Of a stretch of 44,182 nt of DNA, positions 17,216 through 26,088 are shown in pieces. The translations under genes were made by a program, and so were the position numbers. Under the pieces are notes generated by a model. The model did not search any database and was not told the origin of the DNA. It was given only the letters and a program-made list of their open reading frames with translations. Source of the stretch: Gardnerella vaginalis. GTDB taxonomy: Bacteria; Actinomycetota; Actinomycetes; Actinomycetales; Bifidobacteriaceae. The stretch lies in NCBI GenBank assembly GCA_946997215.1, contig CAMPUL010000012.1, positions 1-44,182 on the forward strand. Reading direction: 5' to 3'. Within the stretch, counting starts at the first letter, position 1. Each line of letters starts with the position of its first letter.

Positions 17216-19081
17216 TCACTCAGACTCCAGCGATTTTTTTGCAGCAGCCAATCTTTCTTCGTCAGCCTTACGACGAGCAGCAAGTGCAGACTCAAAACGC
17301 TCAAGCTCCTCATCAATCGCCTCTTTAGGAATCTTGGCAAAAATCGGAGTTGGCTTAGCAACAGGAGTGCCAGTAACCAATTCCTCACTCTCCCATGGGT
17401 GAACAGTCTTTCCAAGCTCATAGTCGCCAGTAATAATCGGGTACTTAAAATCTGGATTATCTAAGTCAGTCACCTCTTCGATTCTTGGAAGCGGCGAGAA
17501 CACTCCCGTTCCACCAAGAGCTTCCCACACTTTTTGTGCAGAATGAGGCAAGAATGGAGCAAGCAAATGATTAGCATCCGAAACAGCTTGTGCAGCAACA
17601 TGCAAAACAGTTCCAAGACGAGACTCATCATCCTTAATCTTCCAAGGCTCCGTTGCAGAAATATACTTGTTTATATCCGACACAACGCGCATAGCCTCGT
17701 TAAGAGCATTCTTTTGATGATGGCGCTCAATCAAGCCTCCAACAATCTCAAACGCGTTAGAAGTTTGATCCAAAAGCGCACGATCCATATCGGTCATGCA
17801 ATCTTCATCCAAAGGCGGAATAGCGCCAAAATTCTTATGAATCAAATTTGCAACACGATTAACAAGATTGCCCCAACTTGCAGCAAGCTCTTCGTTATTG
17901 TGGCGAACGAACTCTGCCCAAGTAAAGTCAGCATCGGAATTTTCTGGACCCGCAACGGAAATGTAGTAGCGCACAGCATCCACTGGATAACGAGCCAAAA
18001 TATCTTTAACATAAATCACAATTCCGCGCGAAGAGCTGAACTTCTTGCCTTCCATAGTCATAAACTCGGAGGCAACAACCTGCTCTGGCATATTGAGTGG
18101 GCCGTAAACGCCAGCTTCTCCACCCTTAGAGCCAGCGCCATTATACGCAAGCATCTCTGAAGGCCAAATTTGAGAATGGAAAGTAATGTTATCTTTGCCC
18201 ATAAAGTAGTAGCCAGGAGACTTAGGATCGCACCACCAATCGCGCCAAGCGTCTGGCTTGCCTTGCCTACGCGCCCACTCAATGGAAGCAGACAAGTAGC
18301 CAATAACGGCGTCAAACCACACGTACAAGCGCTTATTTGGATTATCAATCCATCCTTCTACAGGAACAGGAATACCCCAATCAATGTCTCGCGTAATTGC
18401 TCGAGGCTTGACTTCCTTAAACAAGCCGATTGAGAAGTTAATAACATTTGTACGCCAACCATCCCTGGAATTAAGCCAATCCAAGTTTGCGTTTGCTAAA
18501 GCAGGCAAATCGAGGAAGTAATGCTCTGTTTCTTCAAATCGCGGAGTTTCGCCATTTATCTTAGAAACAGGATTAATAAGCTCGTCTGGGTCTAGCTCGT
18601 TTCCGCAAGCATCACACTGATCGCCTCTAGCGCCGTCCGCACCACAAATTGGGCAAGTGCCCTCAATATAGCGGTCTGGAAGAGTGCGGCCTGTAGAAGG
18701 CGAAATCGCAACCTTTTGAGTCCCCTTGTAAATATAACCATTCTTAAGGCACTGGCGGAACATCTCTTGAACAACATGCTCATGATTTGCCGTTGTTGTG
18801 CGCGTAAATAAATCGTAGCTTAAGCCTAAATCGCACAAATCTTTAGTAATCACGCGATTATATCGGTTTGCAAGCTCTTGCGCACTCACGCCTTCTTTAT
18901 CTGCCTCAACCAAAATCGGCGTGCCGTGTTCGTCTGTTCCCGAAACCATAAGCACGCTGTTTCCCTTCATGCGCTCGTAACGCGCGTACACGTCGGAAGG
19001 GACGCCAAATCCTGCAACGTGACCAATATGACGAGGGCCATTTGCGTAAGGCCATGCAACATTCACCAAAATATGACTCAT
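17216..19081 (-). CDS. metG: Methionyl-tRNA synthetase
   Basis: A 621-aa class I aminoacyl-tRNA synthetase that charges tRNA-Met in the cytoplasm. HIGH is exact at residues 18-21 (NGPRHIGH). The KMSKS loop appears as KKFSSS near residue 345. A four-cysteine zinc knuckle (CPIC...CDAC) is at about 141-158, as in MetG1-type enzymes. An anticodon-binding helical domain follows, then a charged C-terminal tail (about 590-621) rather than the dimerisation domain seen in longer MetRS. The longest ORF begins two codons earlier at a TTG; ATG at 19081 (MSHILV) is the usual start, although no strong SD is visible for either. It is divergent from the AbiEi-like gene. Confidence 0.97.
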   Translation of the reverse strand: MSHILVNVAWPYANGPRHIGHVAGFGVPSDVYARYERMKGNSVLMVSGTDEHGTPILVEADKEGVSAQELANRYNRVITKDLCDLGLSYDLFTRTTTANHEHVVQEMFRQCLKNGYIYKGTQKVAISPSTGRTLPDRYIEGTCPICGADGARGDQCDACGNELDPDELINPVSKINGETPRFEETEHYFLDLPALANANLDWLNSRDGWRTNVINFSIGLFKEVKPRAITRDIDWGIPVPVEGWIDNPNKRLYVWFDAVIGYLSASIEWARRQGKPDAWRDWWCDPKSPGYYFMGKDNITFHSQIWPSEMLAYNGAGSKGGEAGVYGPLNMPEQVVASEFMTMEGKKFSSSRGIVIYVKDILARYPVDAVRYYISVAGPENSDADFTWAEFVRHNNEELAASWGNLVNRVANLIHKNFGAIPPLDEDCMTDMDRALLDQTSNAFEIVGGLIERHHQKNALNEAMRVVSDINKYISATEPWKIKDDESRLGTVLHVAAQAVSDANHLLAPFLPHSAQKVWEALGGTGVFSPLPRIEEVTDLDNPDFKYPIITGDYELGKTVHPWESEELVTGTPVAKPTPIFAKIPKEAIDEELERFESALAARRKADEERLAAAKKSLESE

Positions 19082-19482
19082 AGCCAAATATTATCTTGTT
19101 CAGCGAGGACACATTAAATAATACACAGAAAAATCCCACTAAAAAATCGCTATAAAAATCTATATAAAATCGCATAGCATAGGCTATAAATCAAGCATAA
19201 TCACATGTAATAAAGCGCAATCACACACAACCACATTTAGTCACATATGATTTAGTCACCTATAGCCACATTTTTTGATGTAAAAAACTAAAAATCCACT
19301 TTTCCACAATTACAAAAAATCGAGTAGACAAAAAAGTAAAACACGATATTGTGTATAAAACTTAGAAAATTAAACCTAGAACAGCAGAACACTACAGCGC
19401 TAAAACATTACAACCTTACAACACTAAAACACTACAACACTAAAAAGTTGGCGTATAAGCACATTACGCAGAAAGGAGAAAT
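19082..19482. other. AT-rich intergenic region with degenerate direct repeats
   Basis: About 400 bp between metG and the AbiEi-like gene. The right half (19391-19445) holds variants of ACTACAACACTAAAAC repeated about four times. CACATTTAGTCACATATG-like repeats lie near 19225-19275. It probably contains both divergent promoters, but none could be assigned with confidence. No RNA gene was seen. Confidence 0.45.
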
Positions 19483-20244
19483 ATGAGCACTTCAACGTTG
19501 AACAAAAAACGCACAATACGCAATGACGAAAAAAATAAAAAAGCAATAAAAAACTACAAAAGACGCAAAAAGTACAAAACTCGCGAAGAATACGAAGACT
19601 ACAAAAACTACAGAGAATATAAAAATTACAAAGACGAAGAGATGATTTTATTTTCTGAAAAACAAAACGAGGAGCTGCCGATTCTTATAGACACAAAACA
19701 CCTACCAGGGCCACTAAGCATGAAGAAACTGTGCAATTTTGGAGCATTCAACAACGTTTCAATACGCACTGGATTTACGCAATCTACCGCAAAAACACCA
19801 GAAGGACGATGCAACGTGCTAAAAAATCTGCTTCCAAACGGAACAGTTGCATGCGCATTTACAGCATCTTGGATTTGGCTTGGCGGAAAAATCCCAAACA
19901 TACTAGAGATAATATCCAAAAGTCATTATCGAATAAAGCCGTACGATCACCGACTACAAGTGTTTAGAAGAAAACTAATGAAAAAAGAACAAAGGGTGAT
20001 TAAAGACTTGTGCGTAACTTCTCCAGCGCGAACTATTTGCGACATTGCGCTAACGCCATCAAAAAACATTTACGAAGAAATAAGAAGAGTAGATACTGTG
20101 TGCGAATTGGCGCAAAAATACAACACAAGTTTTAAGGATTGCGAAAAAATCATAGACAGCAATCCTTATTTTCCAGGCGCTGCAAAGGCAAAAGAATGGA
20201 TTAAATACATAATAGATAAGGATGACGTTCTTTATGACTATTAA
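19483..20244 (+). CDS. AbiEi-like DNA-binding/antitoxin-type protein with basic repetitive N-terminus
   Basis: A 253-aa protein. The middle and C-terminal parts carry the pattern seen in actinobacterial AbiEi-like proteins: a region ending in ACAFTASWIWLGG, followed by a strand-rich section and the motif VTSPARTICDIA. The N-terminal 55 residues are a lysine/tyrosine/glutamate-rich run with repeated YKNYREYKNYK units. A strong ribosome site (AAAGGAG) precedes ATG at 19483. In known AbiE systems AbiEi represses its own promoter and neutralises the nucleotidyltransferase toxin AbiEii; no AbiEii is visible here, so this is either an orphan regulator or part of another system. Codon use is more A-rich than in metG or rsmI. 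The family call is a motif-based inference. Confidence 0.55.
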   Translation: MSTSTLNKKRTIRNDEKNKKAIKNYKRRKKYKTREEYEDYKNYREYKNYKDEEMILFSEKQNEELPILIDTKHLPGPLSMKKLCNFGAFNNVSIRTGFTQSTAKTPEGRCNVLKNLLPNGTVACAFTASWIWLGGKIPNILEIISKSHYRIKPYDHRLQVFRRKLMKKEQRVIKDLCVTSPARTICDIALTPSKNIYEEIRRVDTVCELAQKYNTSFKDCEKIIDSNPYFPGAAKAKEWIKYIIDKDDVLYDY

Positions 20245-20524
20245 AGCAAATATTAAGAATTATAAAGCGAGCGCAATGCCGCCTGCAATGCCACCAAAAC
20301 CACCAATTGTACTTACTGCGCAAGTAGCGTGCTGCGAAAGCACAAGCAAAGACGTGCTATGGTATATTGCTAAGAACGTTCCTGCCTTAAGAAAATGGGT
20401 TGTTGCAAACCCAATTGCGGATGCAAAAATGCTGGAATACATATCTCAACAAGGCGGGCCAGGCGTTAAACAAAGTCTAGATGTGCTTTTAGAAGCATAC
20501 GAATATGCAAAAAATGGGGATTAA
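20222..20524 (+). CDS. Small protein with variant leucine-rich (LRV-like) helical repeats
   Basis: A 100-aa protein overlapping the end of the AbiEi-like gene by 23 bases. After a proline-rich start (about residues 19-29), residues 41-95 show helical repeat spacing like the variant leucine-rich repeats of Bifidobacteriaceae (DVLWYIAKNVPALRKWVVAN, then LLEYISQ-like LEYISQQGGPGVKQ). A start four codons later (20234) is possible; the ribosome site is weak for both, so translational coupling to the upstream gene is likely. Function unknown; such repeats usually bind protein. The LRV resemblance is from memory, not a search. Confidence 0.6.
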   Translation: MTFFMTIKANIKNYKASAMPPAMPPKPPIVLTAQVACCESTSKDVLWYIAKNVPALRKWVVANPIADAKMLEYISQQGGPGVKQSLDVLLEAYEYAKNGD

Positions 20525-20531
20525 TTGTTAG

Positions 20532-20601
20532 AGCTTTTCCACATTTGCACATTTTTCGCTTTTATTGCTGCAGCTTTTGCACATTTGCACATTTTCCGCT
20601 T
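20532..20601. repeat. Pair of 30-bp imperfect direct repeats
   Basis: Copies at 20532-20561 and 20572-20601 (period 40) differ at two positions; each contains CACATTTGCACATTTT. They fill the gap between the converging LRV-like gene and rsmI. Function unknown. Confidence 0.8.
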
Positions 20602-20611
20602 AATTTACTAC

Positions 20612-21514
20612 TTAGTTATCCACATTTTCCTTGATTTTTAAGCAAGCTGCATAAACTTCTTTGCGATTAGCAAAAGAGCCATCATAAAGCGGATTACTAG
20701 AAACAACTCGAGTTATAGCGTCTTTGATTCGCAAGCCCTCGTTTTGCGAAAGATCGCAAGCCATTTGCGCAAGCTGTTCCACGCTTAAATCAACGTTTTG
20801 TTGCACAACCTCATCTTCGCTAGCGCCCGAAAGTACAAGCACGATCTCGCCACGAGGAGGATTATTTTCTACGCTTTTTGCAATCTGCTCAATAGTTCCA
20901 CGACGCACTTCTTCAAAATCCTTAGTAAGCTCGCGGCACAACGCCATTTTGCGATCTGCTCCAAAAACTGCAAGAAGAGCTTCCATTGACTCCGCAATCC
21001 TGTGCGGAGCCTCGTAAAACACGATTGTTCGCCTCTCTAAAAGAAGCGAGCGCAAATGCTGCATGCGCTCCCCCGACTTGCGCGGCAAGAAGCCTTCGTA
21101 ACAAAAACGGTCTGTTGGCAAGCCCGAAAGCGCCAAAGCATCCAATACGGCACTCGGTCCAGGCGCACAAGTAACAGGCAAGTCGCGCTCTATTGCGCGG
21201 CGAACAATCGCAAGCCCTGGGTCGTTAATTGTAGGCATGCCAGCGTCGGAAACAACAAGAACAATGCTTCCTTGCTCGACCTTGTCTAGTAAACCATCTG
21301 CCTTATTGCGCTCATTGTGATCGTGATACGCAACAACTTGCCCAGAAACGTGCACGCCAAGGCGATTTGCAAGGTCGTAAAGCCTGCGCGTATCTTCTGC
21401 TGCAACAATATCTGCGGTTTCTAGAAGATTAATCAAGCGCGCAGAAGCATCTCCCATATTCCCAATCGGCGTGGCCGCAAGAACAACTTTGCCTAAACTA
21501 TCTTCACTACTCAT
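20612..21514 (-). CDS. rsmI: 16S rRNA 2'-O-methyltransferase RsmI
   Basis: A 300-aa SAM-dependent tetrapyrrole-methylase-fold enzyme that 2'-O-methylates C1402 of 16S rRNA. Family motifs in order: AATPIGNMGDAS, AEDTRRL, VVSDAGMPTINDPG, APGPSAVLDALALSGLP, GFLPRK, FYEAPHRI and GEIVLVLSGA. ATG at 21514 has AAGGAG seven bases upstream; the longer ORF start 22 codons earlier was rejected. In many actinobacteria rsmI lies next to metG; here the AbiEi-like and LRV-like genes sit between them, which is consistent with a later insertion. Confidence 0.95.
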   Translation of the reverse strand: MSSEDSLGKVVLAATPIGNMGDASARLINLLETADIVAAEDTRRLYDLANRLGVHVSGQVVAYHDHNERNKADGLLDKVEQGSIVLVVSDAGMPTINDPGLAIVRRAIERDLPVTCAPGPSAVLDALALSGLPTDRFCYEGFLPRKSGERMQHLRSLLLERRTIVFYEAPHRIAESMEALLAVFGADRKMALCRELTKDFEEVRRGTIEQIAKSVENNPPRGEIVLVLSGASEDEVVQQNVDLSVEQLAQMACDLSQNEGLRIKDAITRVVSSNPLYDGSFANRKEVYAACLKIKENVDN

Positions 21515-21677
21515 CTTAAATCTCCTTATAAAACCTCTTAAGACTCTACACGAATTTATGAAATAACGCACATAACGCACATTAAAAACAAGGTATTTGA
21601 TTAGAATTATGCTTAGTAATTATGCTTAAGTTTATGCTTAACATAAATTGCAATCGCGCAAAACGAAAAGAGATACT

Positions 21678-22586
21678 ATGAAGATTATAGAACGCCAAAT
21701 TAAAGGTATTGACGGTAGCAACGCGCTTCTAACTGCATATGTTTTAGATGATAATTTAGATAGCGAAGGCGATCAAACGCGACCAGCAGTGCTGATTTTG
21801 CCAGGCGGCGGATTCTTGCGCGTTTCTAATCGAGAAGCAGAGCCTATTGCTATGAAGTTTGCTGCTGCTGGATTCCACGCTTTTGTTTTGCGATACTCGC
21901 TTGTGCCTAGCGCGCACCCGACTCAGCTTTTGGAAGCCGCGCAAGCTATGCAATTGATTCGCAATAATGCAAAAGAATGGCATGTAGATGCGCAAAAAGT
22001 GGCGATTATTGGATTCTCTGCAGGAGGACATGTAGCCGCAAATCTTGCGACTAGCGTTAGCGACGATGTTGAGGAAGCAAATGGATACAACGCAAATGAT
22101 GTTCGACCAAATGCTCTTATGCTTGCTTACCCAGTGATCTCCGCTGGTGAATACGCGCATAAGCCAACTTTCGATCGTCTTTTTGGAAACGTAGATTCTA
22201 GTACTCGCGAGCAACTCGTGGAGCAGCTTTCGCTGGAAAATCACGTGGATTCTAAGACTCCGCCTGTGTTCGTTTGGCAAACGATTACGGATCAGACGGT
22301 TCCAGTTCAAAACTCGATTATGTTTGTAGACGCGTGCGTTAAAGCTGGCGTAAGCGTGGAAGCGCATTTGTTCCCTAAGGGTCCGCACGGATTGGCTTTG
22401 GCGGTTAAAGAAACAGCTAAGCGCGATGAGAATGGCGCAGTGATTCCTGAATTTGTGCAGCCAGAAGTTCAACAGTGGATTGACCTTGCTTGCGATTGGT
22501 TGCGTCGCGCTTTTGCGCGCGACGACCTGCCTTTTCGCTTAAAGCGTAGCGCGAAAAAGGCAACTCGGAGCGCTGAGCTTGCTTAA
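21678..22586 (+). CDS. Alpha/beta-hydrolase, acetyl-esterase-like
   Basis: A 302-aa cytoplasmic alpha/beta-hydrolase. The oxyanion-hole motif LPGGGF is near residue 39, the nucleophile Ser114 in GFSAGG, the acid Asp205 in TDQTVP and the base His237 in GPHGLAL. This pattern fits small carbohydrate-acetyl or feruloyl-type esterases; the exact substrate is not readable. ATG at 21678 has AAAGAGA upstream; ten extra codons in the longest ORF were dropped. From about residue 279 the coding sequence runs through a palindromic interspersed repeat (22516 onward), giving a basic tail (LPFRLKRSAKKATRSAELA) that is probably not ancestral. It is flanked by rsmI (divergent) and the adhesin gene (convergent). 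Confidence 0.85.
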   Translation: MKIIERQIKGIDGSNALLTAYVLDDNLDSEGDQTRPAVLILPGGGFLRVSNREAEPIAMKFAAAGFHAFVLRYSLVPSAHPTQLLEAAQAMQLIRNNAKEWHVDAQKVAIIGFSAGGHVAANLATSVSDDVEEANGYNANDVRPNALMLAYPVISAGEYAHKPTFDRLFGNVDSSTREQLVEQLSLENHVDSKTPPVFVWQTITDQTVPVQNSIMFVDACVKAGVSVEAHLFPKGPHGLALAVKETAKRDENGAVIPEFVQPEVQQWIDLACDWLRRAFARDDLPFRLKRSAKKATRSAELA

Positions 22587-22697
22587 GGTTGAAAGCACAG
22601 TGTGCTTTCAACGCAAGCGAAGTCGTTCGCGCGCTTAGACCGCGCGAACGAAACGCCTCTTTCGCTGCGAAAAATCTCGAATCTCTACCTAGCGCTA
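22516..22697. repeat. Interspersed multi-hairpin palindromic repeat, copy 1
   Basis: Contains three hairpins: a CCTTTTCGC/GCGAAAAAGG stem (about 22526-22563), a 25-bp palindrome GTTGAAAGCAC-AGT-GTGCTTTCAAC (about 22588-22612), and CGTTCGCGCG/CGCGCGAACG (about 22624-22650). It ends with a segment (22655-22697) that is the reverse complement of the left arm of the second repeat family. It is almost identical, inverted, to the copy at 37211-37343. The first part is translated as the end of the hydrolase. Confidence 0.88.
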
Positions 22698-22698
22698 T

Positions 22699-22745
22699 TT
22701 CCGCTTTTTGTAGCTCTAATCGGCGTGTCTAACTACAAAAAGCGG
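22699..22745. repeat. Inverted repeat beside palindromic repeat copy 1
   Basis: TTTCCGCTTTTTGTAG and CTACAAAAGCGGAAA pair with one bulged base around a 19-nt loop. No T run follows on either strand, so it is not an obvious terminator. A related CTACAAAAAGCGG occurs at about 37351-37363. Confidence 0.6.
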
Positions 22746-22773
22746 AAACAACAGACGCAACACAAAGCAAGAA

Positions 22774-22819
22774 CAAAAACGTCGTCCACACACCATGATT
22801 GATGTGTTGACGACGTTTT
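22774..22819 (-). terminator. Terminator of the adhesin gene; copy A of a duplicated 46-bp element
   Basis: AAAACGTCGTC and GACGACGTTTT flank an extended stem (ACACA/TGTGT inside), followed by five Ts on the minus strand. The 46-bp element is identical to 25945-25990 except for one base. Confidence 0.85.
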
Positions 22820-22845
22820 ATATTATTCACCTGAATTTTCGACAA

Positions 22846-25548
22846 TTATTGCCTGTGCTTGCCCTTGCAGAAATAACGCTTTATTTTATTCGTAGCGCCC
22901 AAAGCGAGCATAGCAACAGACGCAACAGCTGTGAAAACTGTGCTTACGCCAGTGTTTACAAGCTTATCCCTTACACGCTCTTGCTTAGAATCAGCATTAT
23001 TATTGTCAAACGAACTTTCATTCGACTGACTATTATTGCTATCTAAATCATTATTCATGCTTGGTATAGGATTATCTAATTCACGAATCTCAGAGTGATT
23101 AGGTTCTGAAGGATCCTCCTTAGGCTGGGGATCCTCATGCTGAGGGGGATCATTAGACTCTGTGTCATCAGTACCAGGATCCTTAGGAGTATCGGGCTTA
23201 GGGTCATCAGGTTTAGACTCAGGATCCTTAGGCTTCTCATTGTTCTTCGGATCTTCCGACTTAGGATTAGTATCCTTTGGCTCATCCTTCTTAGGATCTT
23301 CAGGTTTAGGATTCTTCGGCTCAGGTTCCTTAGGGTCATCAGTCTTAGGGTCATCAGGTTTAGGATCAGGTACATCCCTATCCTGATAATTTGGCTCCTT
23401 AGGCTTATCCTTAGGATTTGGCTCATCCTTCTTAGGCTCATCCTTCTTAGGCTCAGGATTTGGCTTTGGCTTATTATCAGGATCCTTAGGATTATCCTTA
23501 GGCTCAGGATCATCCTTCTTAGGATCCTTAGGCTCATCCTTCTTAAAAGCTCCAGCATCAATATGCTTCTTATCTTCGCCAGCAGAAAGACTTATATTGC
23601 CAACATATGAGTCTTTTGAAGCCGAATTATCGGTTTCTGCAGATCCTTTTTCTGTAACAGATCTATCAGTTACAGGCTCTCCAGGAATCGCGTCAGAATC
23701 TACAGAGGAATCTGACCCTTTACGCGTGTATGTAAAACCAAAATATTCACTACCTTCTGGAAGTGTAAATTTAACAACATAGTTTCCTGGCAGCAAATTA
23801 GTAAATTCGTAAGATCCATCAGGCGAAGTAGTGGTAATAGGATTAACCTTATTGCCATTTATGTCGATTACTGTGCTATCCCCATACTGTTTAACAAGCT
23901 GTACTTTTGCACCAATTATGCTCGACTCTCCCTTATCTTGAATACCATTATGGTTAGCATCAAACCACACGCGTCCACTCAAAGATGCAGGAATAACGAT
24001 TTCAATAGGAACTGTGCTCACTTTGCTGCGATCGCTACGCGCGTAAGTTGCAACAGTCTCTTGAATTTTGCTAATAATCGGAGGATACGCTAGTTCTTCA
24101 TCGCTATAAGCGCTATTGCTATAAACACTCTCGCAACTAGGAGACTCGTAATACGTAGTAATACTTGCTTTAGAATTACCTTGCAGCCAAATGCCTTTGT
24201 TAATATCATCCGGACCAAAAACGGTAGAGTCTGAATTGAATACTCCCGATACGAACAACTCTGCAGGCCTGTTTTGTTTTCCGTACGTGCCCCAATCTGC
24301 AAATGATTTTTCAGGCAGAGTATCACCAAAAACTTTTTCACCACCGTATTGAACTTTATCAATTCCAGCATTCTCCATAAGATTACGAGCTTCAGCGCTG
24401 GCATTTGGCCAACGGAAAACTGTTAAATGATGATCTTCAAAAACTTGCTTAGTTCCATTTAAAGCATAGTTCTTAGAACCAAATGGAATTTTAAGTCTCA
24501 ACTTAATCGGGTTGTTGCCGCTATTATTTCGACGAATAGTTACAAATTGGTTATACTCAAGATCCGCTGGAATAAGCTGGTTAAAAGTATAGTCCTTCAA
24601 AGAACGAACCGCAGTATGCCTACCTTCATAATCAACGCCGCTTGTTTCCATTGCTAAACCGGTAAACCAGAATCCGTAATCTCCTTGACCTTTCCAGCCA
24701 GTTACCAAATCCGAACGGACTAAGCATGGATTATTTTTCAAAATTGGATCGTTTTGGAATTTTTCAATGCCGCCTATTTCCGAAGTATACTCAATTGACT
24801 TTGGTAAAGGCATGTACGAAACTCGGCCCTGGATTAATGGTTTCACACCTTTTTTGTAATTTTGCAAATCAACTAGATCAGAGGTGTTTGCCTTACTGTT
24901 GACTACTGTAGGGATTTCAATGGAAACTGTTTGATTATTTTTTATTACATCACCATTGGATAATACATTGCCAGAGTGGTTCACGCCTTTTATGGAAGCA
25001 AGATGCGGCATTTCTGTTGCAAAATCAGAAGACCACTCGTTGTAGTTAAAGTAGACGTCAAAAAGATTGTAGTTAGCAAAAGTTGAAGAATCAGAAAGCT
25101 CAACAACTTTACTCGCAACACCACCAGCATTCACTGCAAAATTATTTACGTCTACCGTAAGAATTTTCGGAATGGCTAGTCGAAGATATGGTCTAAAAAC
25201 ATCGCCATCTTCAGGAACAGTAAATTTTGCTGTAGCACGAAGCGTAAGCTTGCTACCTGGACGCAGAATTTTATTAGTTTTATTCGTATTCGCATGGTTG
25301 TAAGTAGAATCTCCATCAACATAGTTGATTGAAGTTCTTACTTCTGGAAGTTTCCCATCCGACTTGCCGAAGTGCTGGGTAGGAGCAGGAATTAAATCCA
25401 TATTGTCAATACTGGATTTATTCGTTGGAATGTTCTCATAATTAGTAAAAGCGTTATCATTGCTCGGCTGAGCTAACGCCGAAGAAGATAAACTTGCTGT
25501 TAATAACGTGGCTGTTAATAAGCTAGCTGTCACTATTTTCATTTTCAT
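22846..25548 (-). CDS. Sortase-anchored surface adhesin with SdrD-type B domain and Pro/Lys/Asp stalk
   Basis: A 900-aa predicted secreted and wall-anchored protein. The signal peptide covers residues 1-26, with likely cleavage after ALA-26. A large N-terminal region (about 30-520) without a recognised fold but with beta-rich character follows. Next comes one SdrD/Cna B-type domain (about 524-600: LSGRVWFDANHNGIQD, SPDGSYEFTNLLPGNYVV). A stalk of about 150 residues built from PKDxP-type units (666-813) should span the cell wall. The C-terminus has a sorting signal LVNTG, a hydrophobic helix and a basic tail. ATG at 25548 has AGGGGAG upstream; a TTG 26 codons earlier was rejected because it would disrupt the signal peptide. 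The gene is bracketed by duplicate terminators. Ligand unknown. Confidence 0.9.
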   Translation of the reverse strand: MKMKIVTASLLTATLLTASLSSSALAQPSNDNAFTNYENIPTNKSSIDNMDLIPAPTQHFGKSDGKLPEVRTSINYVDGDSTYNHANTNKTNKILRPGSKLTLRATAKFTVPEDGDVFRPYLRLAIPKILTVDVNNFAVNAGGVASKVVELSDSSTFANYNLFDVYFNYNEWSSDFATEMPHLASIKGVNHSGNVLSNGDVIKNNQTVSIEIPTVVNSKANTSDLVDLQNYKKGVKPLIQGRVSYMPLPKSIEYTSEIGGIEKFQNDPILKNNPCLVRSDLVTGWKGQGDYGFWFTGLAMETSGVDYEGRHTAVRSLKDYTFNQLIPADLEYNQFVTIRRNNSGNNPIKLRLKIPFGSKNYALNGTKQVFEDHHLTVFRWPNASAEARNLMENAGIDKVQYGGEKVFGDTLPEKSFADWGTYGKQNRPAELFVSGVFNSDSTVFGPDDINKGIWLQGNSKASITTYYESPSCESVYSNSAYSDEELAYPPIISKIQETVATYARSDRSKVSTVPIEIVIPASLSGRVWFDANHNGIQDKGESSIIGAKVQLVKQYGDSTVIDINGNKVNPITTTSPDGSYEFTNLLPGNYVVKFTLPEGSEYFGFTYTRKGSDSSVDSDAIPGEPVTDRSVTEKGSAETDNSASKDSYVGNISLSAGEDKKHIDAGAFKKDEPKDPKKDDPEPKDNPKDPDNKPKPNPEPKKDEPKKDEPNPKDKPKEPNYQDRDVPDPKPDDPKTDDPKEPEPKNPKPEDPKKDEPKDTNPKSEDPKNNEKPKDPESKPDDPKPDTPKDPGTDDTESNDPPQHEDPQPKEDPSEPNHSEIRELDNPIPSMNNDLDSNNSQSNESSFDNNNADSKQERVRDKLVNTGVSTVFTAVASVAMLALGATNKIKRYFCKGKHRQ

Positions 25549-25944
25549 TAAGTATTTTCTCCCCTCGCTAATAAAAATAGTTATGAGACAAGCCACGAGT
25601 AAAACATTAAAAAAATTATTTTTCAAATCGAAAATTGTCGTAAATTTTCCGACAACTAAAACCCTTTTTATATTTGTGGAATCACCGAATAAAAAAATAC
25701 CTTCGGCGAGTCTGAAGAAAAATTTAAATTAATTAAGATAAAATACGAAAAATATACACGTTAACTCTCTTATAATAAAGCTAAATCGTAATATTTTCTT
25801 TTGCTATAACAATATGACAATATAAATAATATATGTGAGATTTTTCACATTACACAACACAATATGCTGCAAGTTCAATACACAAATATCTTTACTATAA
25901 ATACAGCATGGATCCTTTGTAAAAGATAAAAGACGTTTATAAAA
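25549..25944. other. AT-rich upstream region of the adhesin gene
   Basis: About 400 bp with long A/T runs and two small inverted repeats (TTGTCG/CGACAA near 25640; CCGAA/TTCGG near 25685-25710). It presumably carries the adhesin promoter on the minus strand; TTGAAA at about 25621-25626 is a possible -35 without a clear partner. No gene was seen. The remaining spacer to fhs (25991-26088) is also AT-rich. Confidence 0.4.
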
Positions 25945-25990
25945 CAAAAACGTCGTCCACACACCATGATTGATATGTTGACGACGTTTT
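25945..25990 (-). terminator. Terminator of fhs; copy B of the duplicated 46-bp element
   Basis: The same 46-bp stem-loop as at 22774-22819 with one base changed (in the GATGTGTTG/GATATGTTG segment), followed on the minus strand by five Ts. It lies about 100 bp beyond the fhs stop codon. Confidence 0.85.
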
Positions 25991-26088
25991 GTTATTTGTT
26001 ATTAATTTGTTATTTGGTATTAATAAGTGATTTTAAGTAATCTCAATATTTAAGAGAAAATCACACTATTAATATTTCACACAATATT

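Noticed and set aside
22516..22697. Rho-independent terminator for the esterase gene
   Set aside because: Hairpins are strong but not followed by a T run, and the same structure recurs in unrelated contexts, so a repeat element explains it better.
23076..23610. Long open frames on both strands opposite the adhesin stalk
   Set aside because: They are shadows of the Pro/Lys/Asp repeat codons; translations are Leu/Arg/Ile-only repeats without ribosome sites.
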